From Ferruginibacter sp. (GTDB taxonomy: Bacteria > Bacteroidota > Bacteroidia > Chitinophagales > Chitinophagaceae): a stretch of DNA of 6,328 bases. Position 1 is the stretch's first letter. Each line of letters opens with the position of its first letter. The stretch spans positions 1 through 6,328 of the forward strand of contig JANXTN010000217.1 of the NCBI GenBank assembly GCA_025352435.1, in the 5' to 3' direction. The notes under the pieces are model-generated. The model saw nothing but the letters and a program-made list of their open reading frames with translations. It had not been told where the DNA came from and made no database searches. Of this stretch, positions 1 to 5,420 are shown one piece after another. The position numbers and the translations under genes were made by a program.

Positions 1-300
1 GTTTAAGTTTTTAAACTCCACACAATCTTCATTTAAGTTCTTGTGGTCAAACTTTTCCAATACTTTTTCTTTTATTAGATCACTTAGTTTCTTAGTGTCC
101 ATTACATAACCTGTCCCTTCTTCCGGCACACCAGTAACTCTTACAATCAAATCATAGTTATGCCCGTGGTAATTTGGGTTATTGCATTTTCCAAATATTT
201 CTTTGTTTGTTGCATCATCCCATGCAGCATTATTTAATCTGTGCGCAGCATTAAAATGTTCTTTTCTAAAAACCGCCACTTTATTTGATACTGACTGCAT
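1..300 (-). CDS. QueD/PTPS-family protein, copy 1 (3' end cut off by window edge)
   Basis: The first 100 residues of a 6-carboxytetrahydropterin synthase / 6-pyruvoyltetrahydropterin synthase family enzyme; the C-terminus lies beyond the left edge. Family members convert dihydroneopterin triphosphate into a tetrahydropterin, in the cytoplasm, on the way to queuosine/7-deazaguanine or to pterin cofactors. Visible family signatures are EHFNAAH (zinc ligand H20), the FGKC segment with the probable catalytic cysteine C39, the HGH pair (zinc ligands H45 and H47), and DHKNLN (D85 and H86 of the catalytic dyad). The start is the ATG at 298-300. No Shine-Dalgarno is seen, only an A-rich leader, which is normal for Bacteroidota. 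It lies 28 bp downstream of a second family member on the same strand, so the two are probably co-transcribed. The C-terminal substrate-anchoring glutamates cannot be seen, so queuosine QueD and PTPS-like roles cannot be separated. Confidence 0.9.
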   Translation of the reverse strand, partial: MQSVSNKVAVFRKEHFNAAHRLNNAAWDDATNKEIFGKCNNPNYHGHNYDLIVRVTGVPEEGTGYVMDTKKLSDLIKEKVLEKFDHKNLNEDCVEFKNLN

Positions 301-328
301 ATTTTATTTTCTATTCTTTAAATTTTTT

Positions 329-739
329 TTACTCCCCAAAATACTCAACAAAAATCCTTGGTGTTTCGTATAATTTTAAAGCGTGTAGTTGTGTTGATGC
401 GGGTAAATTATTTTTAAGCTGCTCCCAAATTCCAACCACTAAATTTTCAATAGAACAAATTTTACCGTGCATAAATTCCACATCTACATTTAAGTTTTTA
501 TGGTCAAGAACATCCGTCACATATTCTTTAATAATCGTACTCAATTTTTTTGCGTCATACACGAAACCCGTTTCTTTATCGGGCTCTCCTTTTACTGTAA
601 CATACAATTCAAAATTATGACCATGCCAGTTTTCGTTAGCACATTTCCCAAAAATTTCTTCATTTTTTTCTCTGCTCCAGTCTGGGTTAAAAAGCTTGTG
701 CGCTGCATTGAAATGTTCTATCCTCGTTATGTAAACCAT
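329..739 (-). CDS. QueD/PTPS-family protein, copy 2 (6-carboxytetrahydropterin synthase-like)
   Basis: A complete 136-residue member of the 6-pyruvoyl/6-carboxytetrahydropterin synthase family, close to the usual size of bacterial QueD. From the ATG at 737-739, the zinc ligands are H14 (in EHFNAAH), H39 and H41 (in WHGH). C33 in FGKC is the likely catalytic cysteine, and D79-H80 in DHKNLN form the Asp-His dyad. E98 in SIENL and the late glutamates E125/E132 fit the pterin-anchoring region. The frame is open to a TTG at 763, but that TTG lies inside the candidate -7 promoter box and the family N-terminus begins at MVYITR, so the ATG at 739 is preferred. About half of the visible residues match copy 1, so the pair looks like a tandem duplication that has diverged. 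Expected product: 6-carboxy-5,6,7,8-tetrahydropterin for queuosine synthesis, or a related pterin; no other queuosine gene is in view. Confidence 0.92.
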   Translation of the reverse strand: MVYITRIEHFNAAHKLFNPDWSREKNEEIFGKCANENWHGHNFELYVTVKGEPDKETGFVYDAKKLSTIIKEYVTDVLDHKNLNVDVEFMHGKICSIENLVVGIWEQLKNNLPASTQLHALKLYETPRIFVEYFGE

Positions 740-760
740 TGCGCAATTTATAAATCTTTG

Positions 761-768
761 CAAAGTTA
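761..768 (-). promoter_or_regulatory. Candidate -7 box for the QueD tandem
   Basis: Read on the minus strand this is TAACTTTG, an exact match to the Bacteroidota -7 consensus TAnnTTTG. It ends 21 bases before the ATG at 739, which would give a leader of about 15 bases with no Shine-Dalgarno. No TTG is found at the usual -33 spacing, so the promoter is supported by the -7 element alone. Confidence 0.5.
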
Positions 769-802
769 GCAGGTAATATTAATAAACTATTGTTGATGGA
801 GC

Positions 803-810
803 TAACTTTG
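803..810 (+). promoter_or_regulatory. Candidate -7 box for mqnB-mqnD
   Basis: The sequence is TAACTTTG, an exact match to the Bacteroidota -7 consensus TAnnTTTG. It ends only four bases before the mqnB ATG at 815, so transcription from it would start at or very near the start codon and give a leaderless message. A GGAG at 798-801 could instead be a Shine-Dalgarno 13 bases from the ATG, rather far for one; in that case the promoter would lie further upstream. No matching -33 TTG is visible. Confidence 0.4.
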
Positions 811-814
811 ACCT

Positions 815-1447
815 ATGAAACTACTTGTTGTAGCTGCTACAGAATTTGAGATTGCCCCATTTATTTCACAAAATAAAGCAGGTGATATTCTTATAACAGG
901 GGTAGGCAGCCCTGCTTGTACATATGCGCTCACAAAGCGTTTGCAACAAACTAATTACGATTTTATAATACAAGCCGGCATCGCTGGAACCTTTAAAAAC
1001 TCCTTTCCCTTAGGTGAAACTTTTATCATAAAAAACGATGTGTTTGCTGATTTAGGAATTTATGAAAATGAACGTTTTTTTACGCTTTTCGATAAGAAAT
1101 TTGCAGACCCAAATGCCATTCCATATCAAAATGGAAGATTAGAAAATCCTTTAGAAAATAAATTTAATGTTCCAACAGCGAATTCGATTACAGTTAACAC
1201 AGTGACAGACGATTTTTCGCAGTCGCAAATATTTAAAAAAAAATATGATCCTGATGTGGAATCTATGGAAGGCGCAGCTTTTCATTATGTATGTCTACAG
1301 GAAAATATTCCTTTTTTGCAACTGCGCAGCATAAGTAATTTTGTAGGAGAGCGTGTAAAAACAAACTGGAAAATGAAAGAATCAATAGAAAGGTTAAACA
1401 ACAATCTCATAAAAATTGTAGATCAACTAAACGCATCCGTCCTGTGA
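815..1447 (+). CDS. mqnB: Futalosine hydrolase (menaquinone biosynthesis)
   Basis: A 210-residue nucleoside phosphorylase-superfamily protein that fits MqnB, which hydrolyses futalosine to dehypoxanthine futalosine and releases hypoxanthine in the futalosine route to menaquinone. Visible signatures are the N-terminal VVAATEFEI segment with E12, the glycine turn ITGVGSP (27-33), QAGIAGTF (53-60), the ribose-binding-type VESMEGAA (148-155, with M151 and E152), and RSISNFVGER (171-180). N175 stands where adenine-specific MTA/SAH nucleosidases have aspartate. This suits a 6-oxopurine such as hypoxanthine and argues against an MTAN. The ATG at 815 is chosen because the family N-terminus starts there and a TAACTTTG box lies directly upstream. 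The last codons overlap the GTG start of mqnD by four bases, so translation is probably coupled. A nine-A run (1235-1243) lies inside the gene. Confidence 0.93.
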   Translation: MKLLVVAATEFEIAPFISQNKAGDILITGVGSPACTYALTKRLQQTNYDFIIQAGIAGTFKNSFPLGETFIIKNDVFADLGIYENERFFTLFDKKFADPNAIPYQNGRLENPLENKFNVPTANSITVNTVTDDFSQSQIFKKKYDPDVESMEGAAFHYVCLQENIPFLQLRSISNFVGERVKTNWKMKESIERLNNNLIKIVDQLNASVL

Positions 1448-2253
1448 ATAAGCAAATAATACAAATCGGTTTTTCACCTTGCCCAAATGATACTTTCATT
1501 TTTGATGCACTGGTCAATAATAAAATTAACACAGGTAATTTATCTTTTGAAGCGGTGTTGGAAGATGTGCAAACGCTTAATCAATGGGCAATAGAAGGTA
1601 AACTTGCCGTTACCAAATTAAGTTACGGTGTTTTGCCATTGGTGCAGCATCAATACAATTTGTTCAATAGCGGGAGTGCACTTGGTAGGGGAGTAGGGCC
1701 ATTGTTAATTACAATTTCCAATTTACAGGCAAAGAATGTAGAGGATTGTTTAATCGCTATCCCCGGTAAAAATACAACAGCTCATTTATTGTTTTCATTG
1801 GCTTATCCAAATGCTAAAAACAAGATTTTTTTACGTTACGATGAAATAGAGAATTTTGTGCTGGAGGGAAAAGGCTTGGGCGTAATTATACACGAAAACA
1901 GATTTACTTATGCTGAAAAAGGGCTCATAAAAATTACAGATCTTGGCGACTATTGGGAAACAGAAACGGGAAATCCAATTCCACTTGGTGGTATTGTTGT
2001 AAAGAAGACGATGCCATTGCAAATACAGGAGCAAATTGATTTTTTAATAAAGCAAAGCATTGAATTTGCTTTTGCACATTATCCTGTGTTGACAGATTAC
2101 ATAAAAACCCATGCGCAGGAAATGAGTGAAGATGTAATGCGAAGTCATATTGATCTGTATGTAAATAATTACTCTCTCGACCTTGGTGACGATGGTAAAG
2201 CTGCAGTAAAAAAATTGATGGAAGTTTATGAGAGGATCCATGCAGAAGGTTAA
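1444..2253 (+). CDS. mqnD: 1,4-dihydroxy-6-naphthoate synthase
   Basis: A 269-residue MqnD-type protein with the periplasmic-binding-protein-like fold of the MqnA/MqnD family. The enzyme converts cyclic dehypoxanthine futalosine into 1,4-dihydroxy-6-naphthoate, the ring precursor of menaquinone, in the cytoplasm. Recognisable motifs are GFSPCPNDTFIFDAL (9-23), LGRGVGPLL (80-88), IPGKNTTAHLL (106-116), IIHENRFTY (148-156), whose H150 fits the proposed catalytic histidine of the family, and TGNPIPLGGI (175-184). SPCPNDTF and the HENRFTY segment separate it from MqnA. The start is GTG at 1444, inside the GTGA overlap with the mqnB stop; no Shine-Dalgarno is evident, so expression probably depends on translational coupling. 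Together with mqnB it supplies two of the four futalosine steps; mqnA and mqnC are not in this window. Length is typical and there is no sign of damage. Confidence 0.95.
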   Translation: MNKQIIQIGFSPCPNDTFIFDALVNNKINTGNLSFEAVLEDVQTLNQWAIEGKLAVTKLSYGVLPLVQHQYNLFNSGSALGRGVGPLLITISNLQAKNVEDCLIAIPGKNTTAHLLFSLAYPNAKNKIFLRYDEIENFVLEGKGLGVIIHENRFTYAEKGLIKITDLGDYWETETGNPIPLGGIVVKKTMPLQIQEQIDFLIKQSIEFAFAHYPVLTDYIKTHAQEMSEDVMRSHIDLYVNNYSLDLGDDGKAAVKKLMEVYERIHAEG

Positions 2254-2256
2254 GTA

Positions 2257-2301
2257 CAAACTGCAGACGATCTCTTAAAAAATGAGACCAAACTTGCAGA
2301 C
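2257..2301. repeat. Imperfect short direct repeat in the convergent gap
   Basis: The 12-mer at 2257-2268 (CAAACTGCAGAC) recurs at 2289-2301 with one extra T. The repeat lies in the 85-bp gap between the convergent mqnD and photolyase genes. No strong terminator is seen in this gap. Its significance is unclear and it may be chance. Confidence 0.3.
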
Positions 2302-2338
2302 TCCTTTGCCAATTTCCAAATGTAAGGTCCCCCACTGC

Positions 2339-3646
2339 TTAGCTGTTCATAGCTAACCCTTCTTTATAAACCTTTAAGCATCTATCTCTTGCGAAAGTAT
2401 GTTCTACAATAGGTTTGGGATAGGTAAGCTCCTGAAATTCAGGTACCCATTTTCTTATATATTTTAAATCAGGATCAAATTTCTGTGTTTGCAAGTATGG
2501 GTTGAAGATTCTGAAATATGGAGCGGAATCACAGCCACTGCCTGATGCCCATTGCCACCCACCGTTGTTAGATGCAAAATCAAAGTCTAACAATTTTCCT
2601 GCAAAATAACTTTCCCCTAAGCGCCAGTCAATCAACAAATGTTTACAAAGGAATGAGGCTACAATCATACGCACGCGGTTGTGCATGAAACCGGTCGCAT
2701 TCAATTCTCTCATACCCGCATCAACGATAGGATACCCTGTGCTTCCTTCACACCATTTATCAAATCCATTCTCATCATCTAGCCATTTTATATTATCATA
2801 CGCAGGCTTAAAAGATTTGCCTTCTCCAACATGAGGGAAATGCCACAAAATCATTTGATAAAAATCTCTCCAGATTAATTCATTTAAAAATGTTTCGGAT
2901 TTTGGTTGAGCATACTGCGCTAATTTTCTAACACTGATTGTTCCAAATCTTAAATGCAAACCCAAATGTGAAGTGCCTCGTACCGCAGGAAAATTTCTTT
3001 GGTCTGCATATTTCTTTACCAACTCAGCTTCCACGCTTTTTGAGGGGAATTCAATATTACTTTTCTCAAAACCAATGTCGCTTAAACTTGGAACCGAAAA
3101 CGTTTTAGTTTGAAATAAATTATTAAAATATTGTTCTGTCTGGTAACTTTTAAACTGGTAGTCATTTAAAACTGCTTTCCATTTTTTACTATATGGAGTA
3201 AATACTGTGTACGGTTTACCATCGTCTTTTATGACTTCATTCTTTTCGAAAATTACATGGTCCTTGTATTGCTGAAACTTAATATTGTGAGATTGCAAAA
3301 GAGCTTCAATCTTTTGGTCTCTTTCTTTTGCATAAGGTTCGTAATCCGTATTTGTAAATACACAATCTATATCGAATTCTTTTAAAAGATCATTGAAAGC
3401 CAATATTGGCGTGCTGTTTAAAACTTTTAAGGAAGATCCTTCTGCAACTAATTTCTCCTGCATTTGTTGCAAGGTTTCCATTATAAATGTTACCCGGCTA
3501 TCTTTTCTATCTTCAAGCTTATCTAGTATTTCCTTGTCTAAAATAAAAACAGGTAAGACAGGAAATTCACGTTTTAAGGCATGATGCAATGCCGCATTGT
3601 CTTCCAATCTCATATCTCTTCTGCACCAAAAAATATTAATTTTCAT
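2339..3646 (-). CDS. phrB: Class I CPD deoxyribodipyrimidine photolyase
   Basis: A 435-residue cryptochrome/photolyase-family protein, slightly shorter than E. coli PhrB (472). It uses blue/near-UV light and reduced FAD to split cyclobutane pyrimidine dimers in DNA. The N-terminal antenna domain starts with FWCRRDMRLEDN (6-17); the FAD-binding domain includes TSHLGLHLRFG (225-235), ELIWRDFY (256-263), TGYPIVDAGM (303-312) and NNGGWQWASGSG (360-371). With a constant offset of 18 from E. coli, all key positions are present: E256 and W259 (E274, W277, lesion binding), the electron-transfer triad W288, W341, W364 (W306, W359, W382), N360 next to flavin N5 (N378), and M327 (M345), typical of CPD rather than (6-4) enzymes. 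The E. coli folate contacts N108/E109 are replaced by Y105/A106, so the antenna may differ. The gene follows the class IV PLP enzyme by 33 bp, so both are probably one operon. Confidence 0.95.
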   Translation of the reverse strand: MKINIFWCRRDMRLEDNAALHHALKREFPVLPVFILDKEILDKLEDRKDSRVTFIMETLQQMQEKLVAEGSSLKVLNSTPILAFNDLLKEFDIDCVFTNTDYEPYAKERDQKIEALLQSHNIKFQQYKDHVIFEKNEVIKDDGKPYTVFTPYSKKWKAVLNDYQFKSYQTEQYFNNLFQTKTFSVPSLSDIGFEKSNIEFPSKSVEAELVKKYADQRNFPAVRGTSHLGLHLRFGTISVRKLAQYAQPKSETFLNELIWRDFYQMILWHFPHVGEGKSFKPAYDNIKWLDDENGFDKWCEGSTGYPIVDAGMRELNATGFMHNRVRMIVASFLCKHLLIDWRLGESYFAGKLLDFDFASNNGGWQWASGSGCDSAPYFRIFNPYLQTQKFDPDLKYIRKWVPEFQELTYPKPIVEHTFARDRCLKVYKEGLAMNS

Positions 3647-3649
3647 CTG

Positions 3650-3655
3650 TCCTTT
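3650..3655 (-). promoter_or_regulatory. Shine-Dalgarno of the photolyase gene
   Basis: Read on the minus strand this is AAAGGA, three bases before the ATG at 3646. It is the clearest ribosome binding site in the window and supports the chosen photolyase start. Confidence 0.55.
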
Positions 3656-3679
3656 TTATAAAATGAGTAATACTTTTTC

Positions 3680-4528
3680 TTAGCAATAAACTGCTGCATA
3701 TTTTCTCTGCAGCAACTCATTTATTTTTTGAATTTCAACATTTGTATAACTGGTGTTTTCCAGTTCGCCAATCCATCTGATATTGTAAATGGAGTTACTT
3801 AAAAAAGCTTCATCAGCATCGAATAAAAAACTTTTTGTGATAGTTGTCTCTATAATTTGATAATCTAATTTCTCTAAAGTTTGTAGTAGCCAGTTTCTCA
3901 TAACCCCTGCCACGCAACCTTCCGTTAGTGCAGGCGTATAGATAATTTTATCTTTAATAATAAAAACATTTGCAATCGTTGTGTCGCAAATATTTCCTTT
4001 GCTGTTCAAAATAATCGCATCATTACGCTGCTGTTCTTTAGCCAATTTTGCTCCCATAAAATAAGGCAAATAATTATTGGTTTTTAAATTGCTGAAATGG
4101 TCAATTGCTTTTAAAGCATCTCTATATACACAAAGCTGCAAACCATTAGTATTTAAATTTCCATTGTCTTCAGGCAGTTTAATAGCTTCAATAATGTAAT
4201 TAGGTGAATCATTTTTTGGATCGTAAATCCCGCCATCACCTCTTATAATTGTCAGCCTTACCCTTGCTTCTTTTAATTTGTTTTTTTTAACAAGTAAATT
4301 AATTTCTATTAATAGTTTTTCTTTTGTAAAGTGGACAGGTACGGAAAACTTCAGCGCTTCCATTCCATTCCAAAGTCTTTCAAAATGTTGCTCAGCTAAA
4401 ATTAAATTTCCATTTTTGAACTTTATGGTTTCAAAAATTCCGTCGCCATACCGCAGTCCTCTATTGGCAGGACCAATTATTTTTTCCTCTTCACTAAATA
4501 TTTTGCCGTTGTAATTAAAAAATGCCAT
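3680..4528 (-). CDS. Class IV PLP-dependent aminotransferase / aminodeoxychorismate lyase-like
   Basis: A 282-residue fold-type IV PLP enzyme, the group containing aminodeoxychorismate lyase (PabC), branched-chain aminotransferase and D-amino-acid aminotransferase. N-terminal signature: ANRGLRYGDGIFET (21-34). The Schiff-base lysine is most likely K149 in NLKTNNYLP. The segment around 179-189 (NICDTTIANVF) is the second PLP-binding motif, with D182 where E. coli PabC, BCAT and D-AAT have the glutamate that contacts the pyridine nitrogen; the K-to-acid spacing of 33 matches the family. The TEGCVAGVMR segment (202-211) is also characteristic. PabC-type activity (4-amino-4-deoxychorismate to p-aminobenzoate plus pyruvate, for folate) is a reasonable guess, but an amino-acid aminotransferase cannot be excluded. 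The start ATG at 4528 gives the canonical N-terminus. It lies only 14 bases after a hairpin and U-tract on the same strand, and the photolyase gene follows 33 bp downstream. Confidence 0.85.
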   Translation of the reverse strand: MAFFNYNGKIFSEEEKIIGPANRGLRYGDGIFETIKFKNGNLILAEQHFERLWNGMEALKFSVPVHFTKEKLLIEINLLVKKNKLKEARVRLTIIRGDGGIYDPKNDSPNYIIEAIKLPEDNGNLNTNGLQLCVYRDALKAIDHFSNLKTNNYLPYFMGAKLAKEQQRNDAIILNSKGNICDTTIANVFIIKDKIIYTPALTEGCVAGVMRNWLLQTLEKLDYQIIETTITKSFLFDADEAFLSNSIYNIRWIGELENTSYTNVEIQKINELLQRKYAAVYC

Positions 4529-4542
4529 TTGTTGTATTAAAT

Positions 4543-4570
4543 AAAAAAATCTTCTACAAAAGAAGATTTT
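4543..4570 (-). terminator. Intrinsic terminator-like hairpin after the response regulator gene
   Basis: The arms at 4561-4570 and 4546-4555 form a perfect 10-bp stem around a five-base loop, and on the minus strand the stem runs into seven consecutive U residues. The U-tract polarity fits termination of the minus-strand response regulator transcript, whose stop codon is 26 bases upstream. On the plus strand only a shorter T run follows. The stem has just two G-C pairs, so strength is uncertain. Because the hairpin sits so close to the next gene it could also act as a leader or attenuator structure. Confidence 0.55.
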
Positions 4571-4596
4571 AAATTTATAAAAAGAAAATTTTGAAA

Positions 4597-5274
4597 TTAA
4601 ATTTCCTCAATTAGTTTATGCTTTACTGCATATAAAATTAATCCTGCGGTACTTTTTGCACCGGTTTTAACTTTCAGTTTATCTCTTAAAGCCTCAACAG
4701 TCCTAGGGCTCAGTTCAACTATATCTGCAATTTCTTTTGTACTTTTTTCTTCACACATCAACCTTAAAATCATGGTTTCTTTTTCGTTCAACTGCGCATC
4801 TTGCGATACAAGCTGCTGTGGTATTTGAATATTTCTTTGTTTAAGGTTTGTCAACAGTGCTTGATTTGTCAAAGCATTGAAGTAGTATTCATCTTTATGA
4901 CAGGTTTTTATAGCATCATAAATAATTTCGCTATCGCTGGTTTTAGAAAGATAACTATTGGCACCAATTTCCATCAATTTGGTAATCATACTATGATCGT
5001 CCATCATGGTAAGCATAATTACTTTAGCATTTGGCGCCACCTTTCTAATTTCCGGCAGAGCCTGTATTCCATCCATAACCGGCATCTGAATATCAAGCAA
5101 AATCACATCTGCCGGGATGGATTTTAGCATATTTACCAGATGCATACCATTATCTGCTTCTGCTATTATTTTGATATCTGTTTTTTGGCTAAGTGCGGCC
5201 TTAACGCCTGCTCTATACAACACATGGTCGTCAGCAATAATTACCTTGATAGGATCTGATAGTTCTTCTTTCAT
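4597..5274 (-). CDS. NarL/FixJ-type response regulator (REC + LuxR HTH)
   Basis: A 225-residue two-component response regulator acting as a cytoplasmic transcription factor. The N-terminal receiver domain (about 8-125) has the acidic pair D15/D16, the phosphoacceptor D61 in LLDIQMPVMDG, the switch T89 and the conserved K111. A linker leads to a LuxR/GerE-type helix-turn-helix (about 160-220) with the pattern LNEKETMILRLMCEEKSTKE and the recognition segment LSPRTVEALRDKL (188-200). All phosphorylation residues are intact, so it should be controlled by a sensor kinase, but none is encoded in this window. The start is the ATG at 5272-5274; no Shine-Dalgarno is visible. The preceding 146-bp gap separates it from a secreted-protein gene on the same strand, and I see no good promoter consensus there. 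Its target genes cannot be deduced from the sequence. Confidence 0.95.
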   Translation of the reverse strand: MKEELSDPIKVIIADDHVLYRAGVKAALSQKTDIKIIAEADNGMHLVNMLKSIPADVILLDIQMPVMDGIQALPEIRKVAPNAKVIMLTMMDDHSMITKLMEIGANSYLSKTSDSEIIYDAIKTCHKDEYYFNALTNQALLTNLKQRNIQIPQQLVSQDAQLNEKETMILRLMCEEKSTKEIADIVELSPRTVEALRDKLKVKTGAKSTAGLILYAVKHKLIEEI

Positions 5275-5420
5275 AAATTGGTTTAATAAAAGTAACCTTT
5301 TTTTGACAAGTAAGTTTACTAAGCTACAACGTAAATCCTCTACAAAAATTATTATGATTATTAAAATAACGTGTTTCTACGTAAAATACGCCCCCATCAA
5401 ATCCCGTGATGCTGTGTGAA

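Larger units (their letters stand above)
761..810. repeat. 10-bp inverted repeat spanning the divergent promoter region
   Basis: The bases at 761-770 (CAAAGTTAGC) and 801-810 (GCTAACTTTG) are exact reverse complements separated by 30 bp. Each arm contains an outward-facing TAACTTTG box. The left arm also overlaps a perfect 10-bp palindrome, CTTTGCAAAG, at 756-765. The repeat may be two copies of the same promoter element, an operator for one regulator, or both. Confidence 0.6.

Noticed and set aside
740..763. N-terminal extension of QueD copy 2 to a TTG at 763
   Set aside because: The TTG lies inside the TAACTTTG promoter box, and the family N-terminus begins at the ATG at 739.
285..769. Plus-strand open frames of 111 and 89 codons over the QueD genes
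   Set aside because: They are the reverse of conserved QueD coding sequence, with Phe/Ser-rich translations and no recognisable domain.
2272..2287. Possible bidirectional terminator (TCTC/GAGA) between mqnD and photolyase
   Set aside because: The stem is only four base pairs with a nine-base loop and no following U-tract; too weak to call.
1934..2335. 133-codon antisense open frame over mqnD
   Set aside because: It is a shadow of a well-recognised gene, with no family motif and a low-complexity, Leu/Phe/His-rich translation.
2339..2356. Six-bp inverted repeat (TTAGCT/AGCTAA) at the photolyase stop codon
   Set aside because: The arms are short, mostly coding, and not followed by a U-tract.
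5395..5411. Hairpin CATCA/TGATG after the surface-protein gene
   Set aside because: It is a five-base-pair stem with no adjacent U-tract on either strand; likely chance.
4801..5419. Plus-strand open frames of 108 and 100 codons over the response regulator
   Set aside because: They are antisense to an intact REC-HTH gene and resemble no protein family.
5275..5420. Promoter for the response regulator in the 146-bp gap
   Set aside because: Only near-matches to TAnnTTTG (such as TACTTTTA, minus strand) occur, without a -33 TTG at proper spacing.
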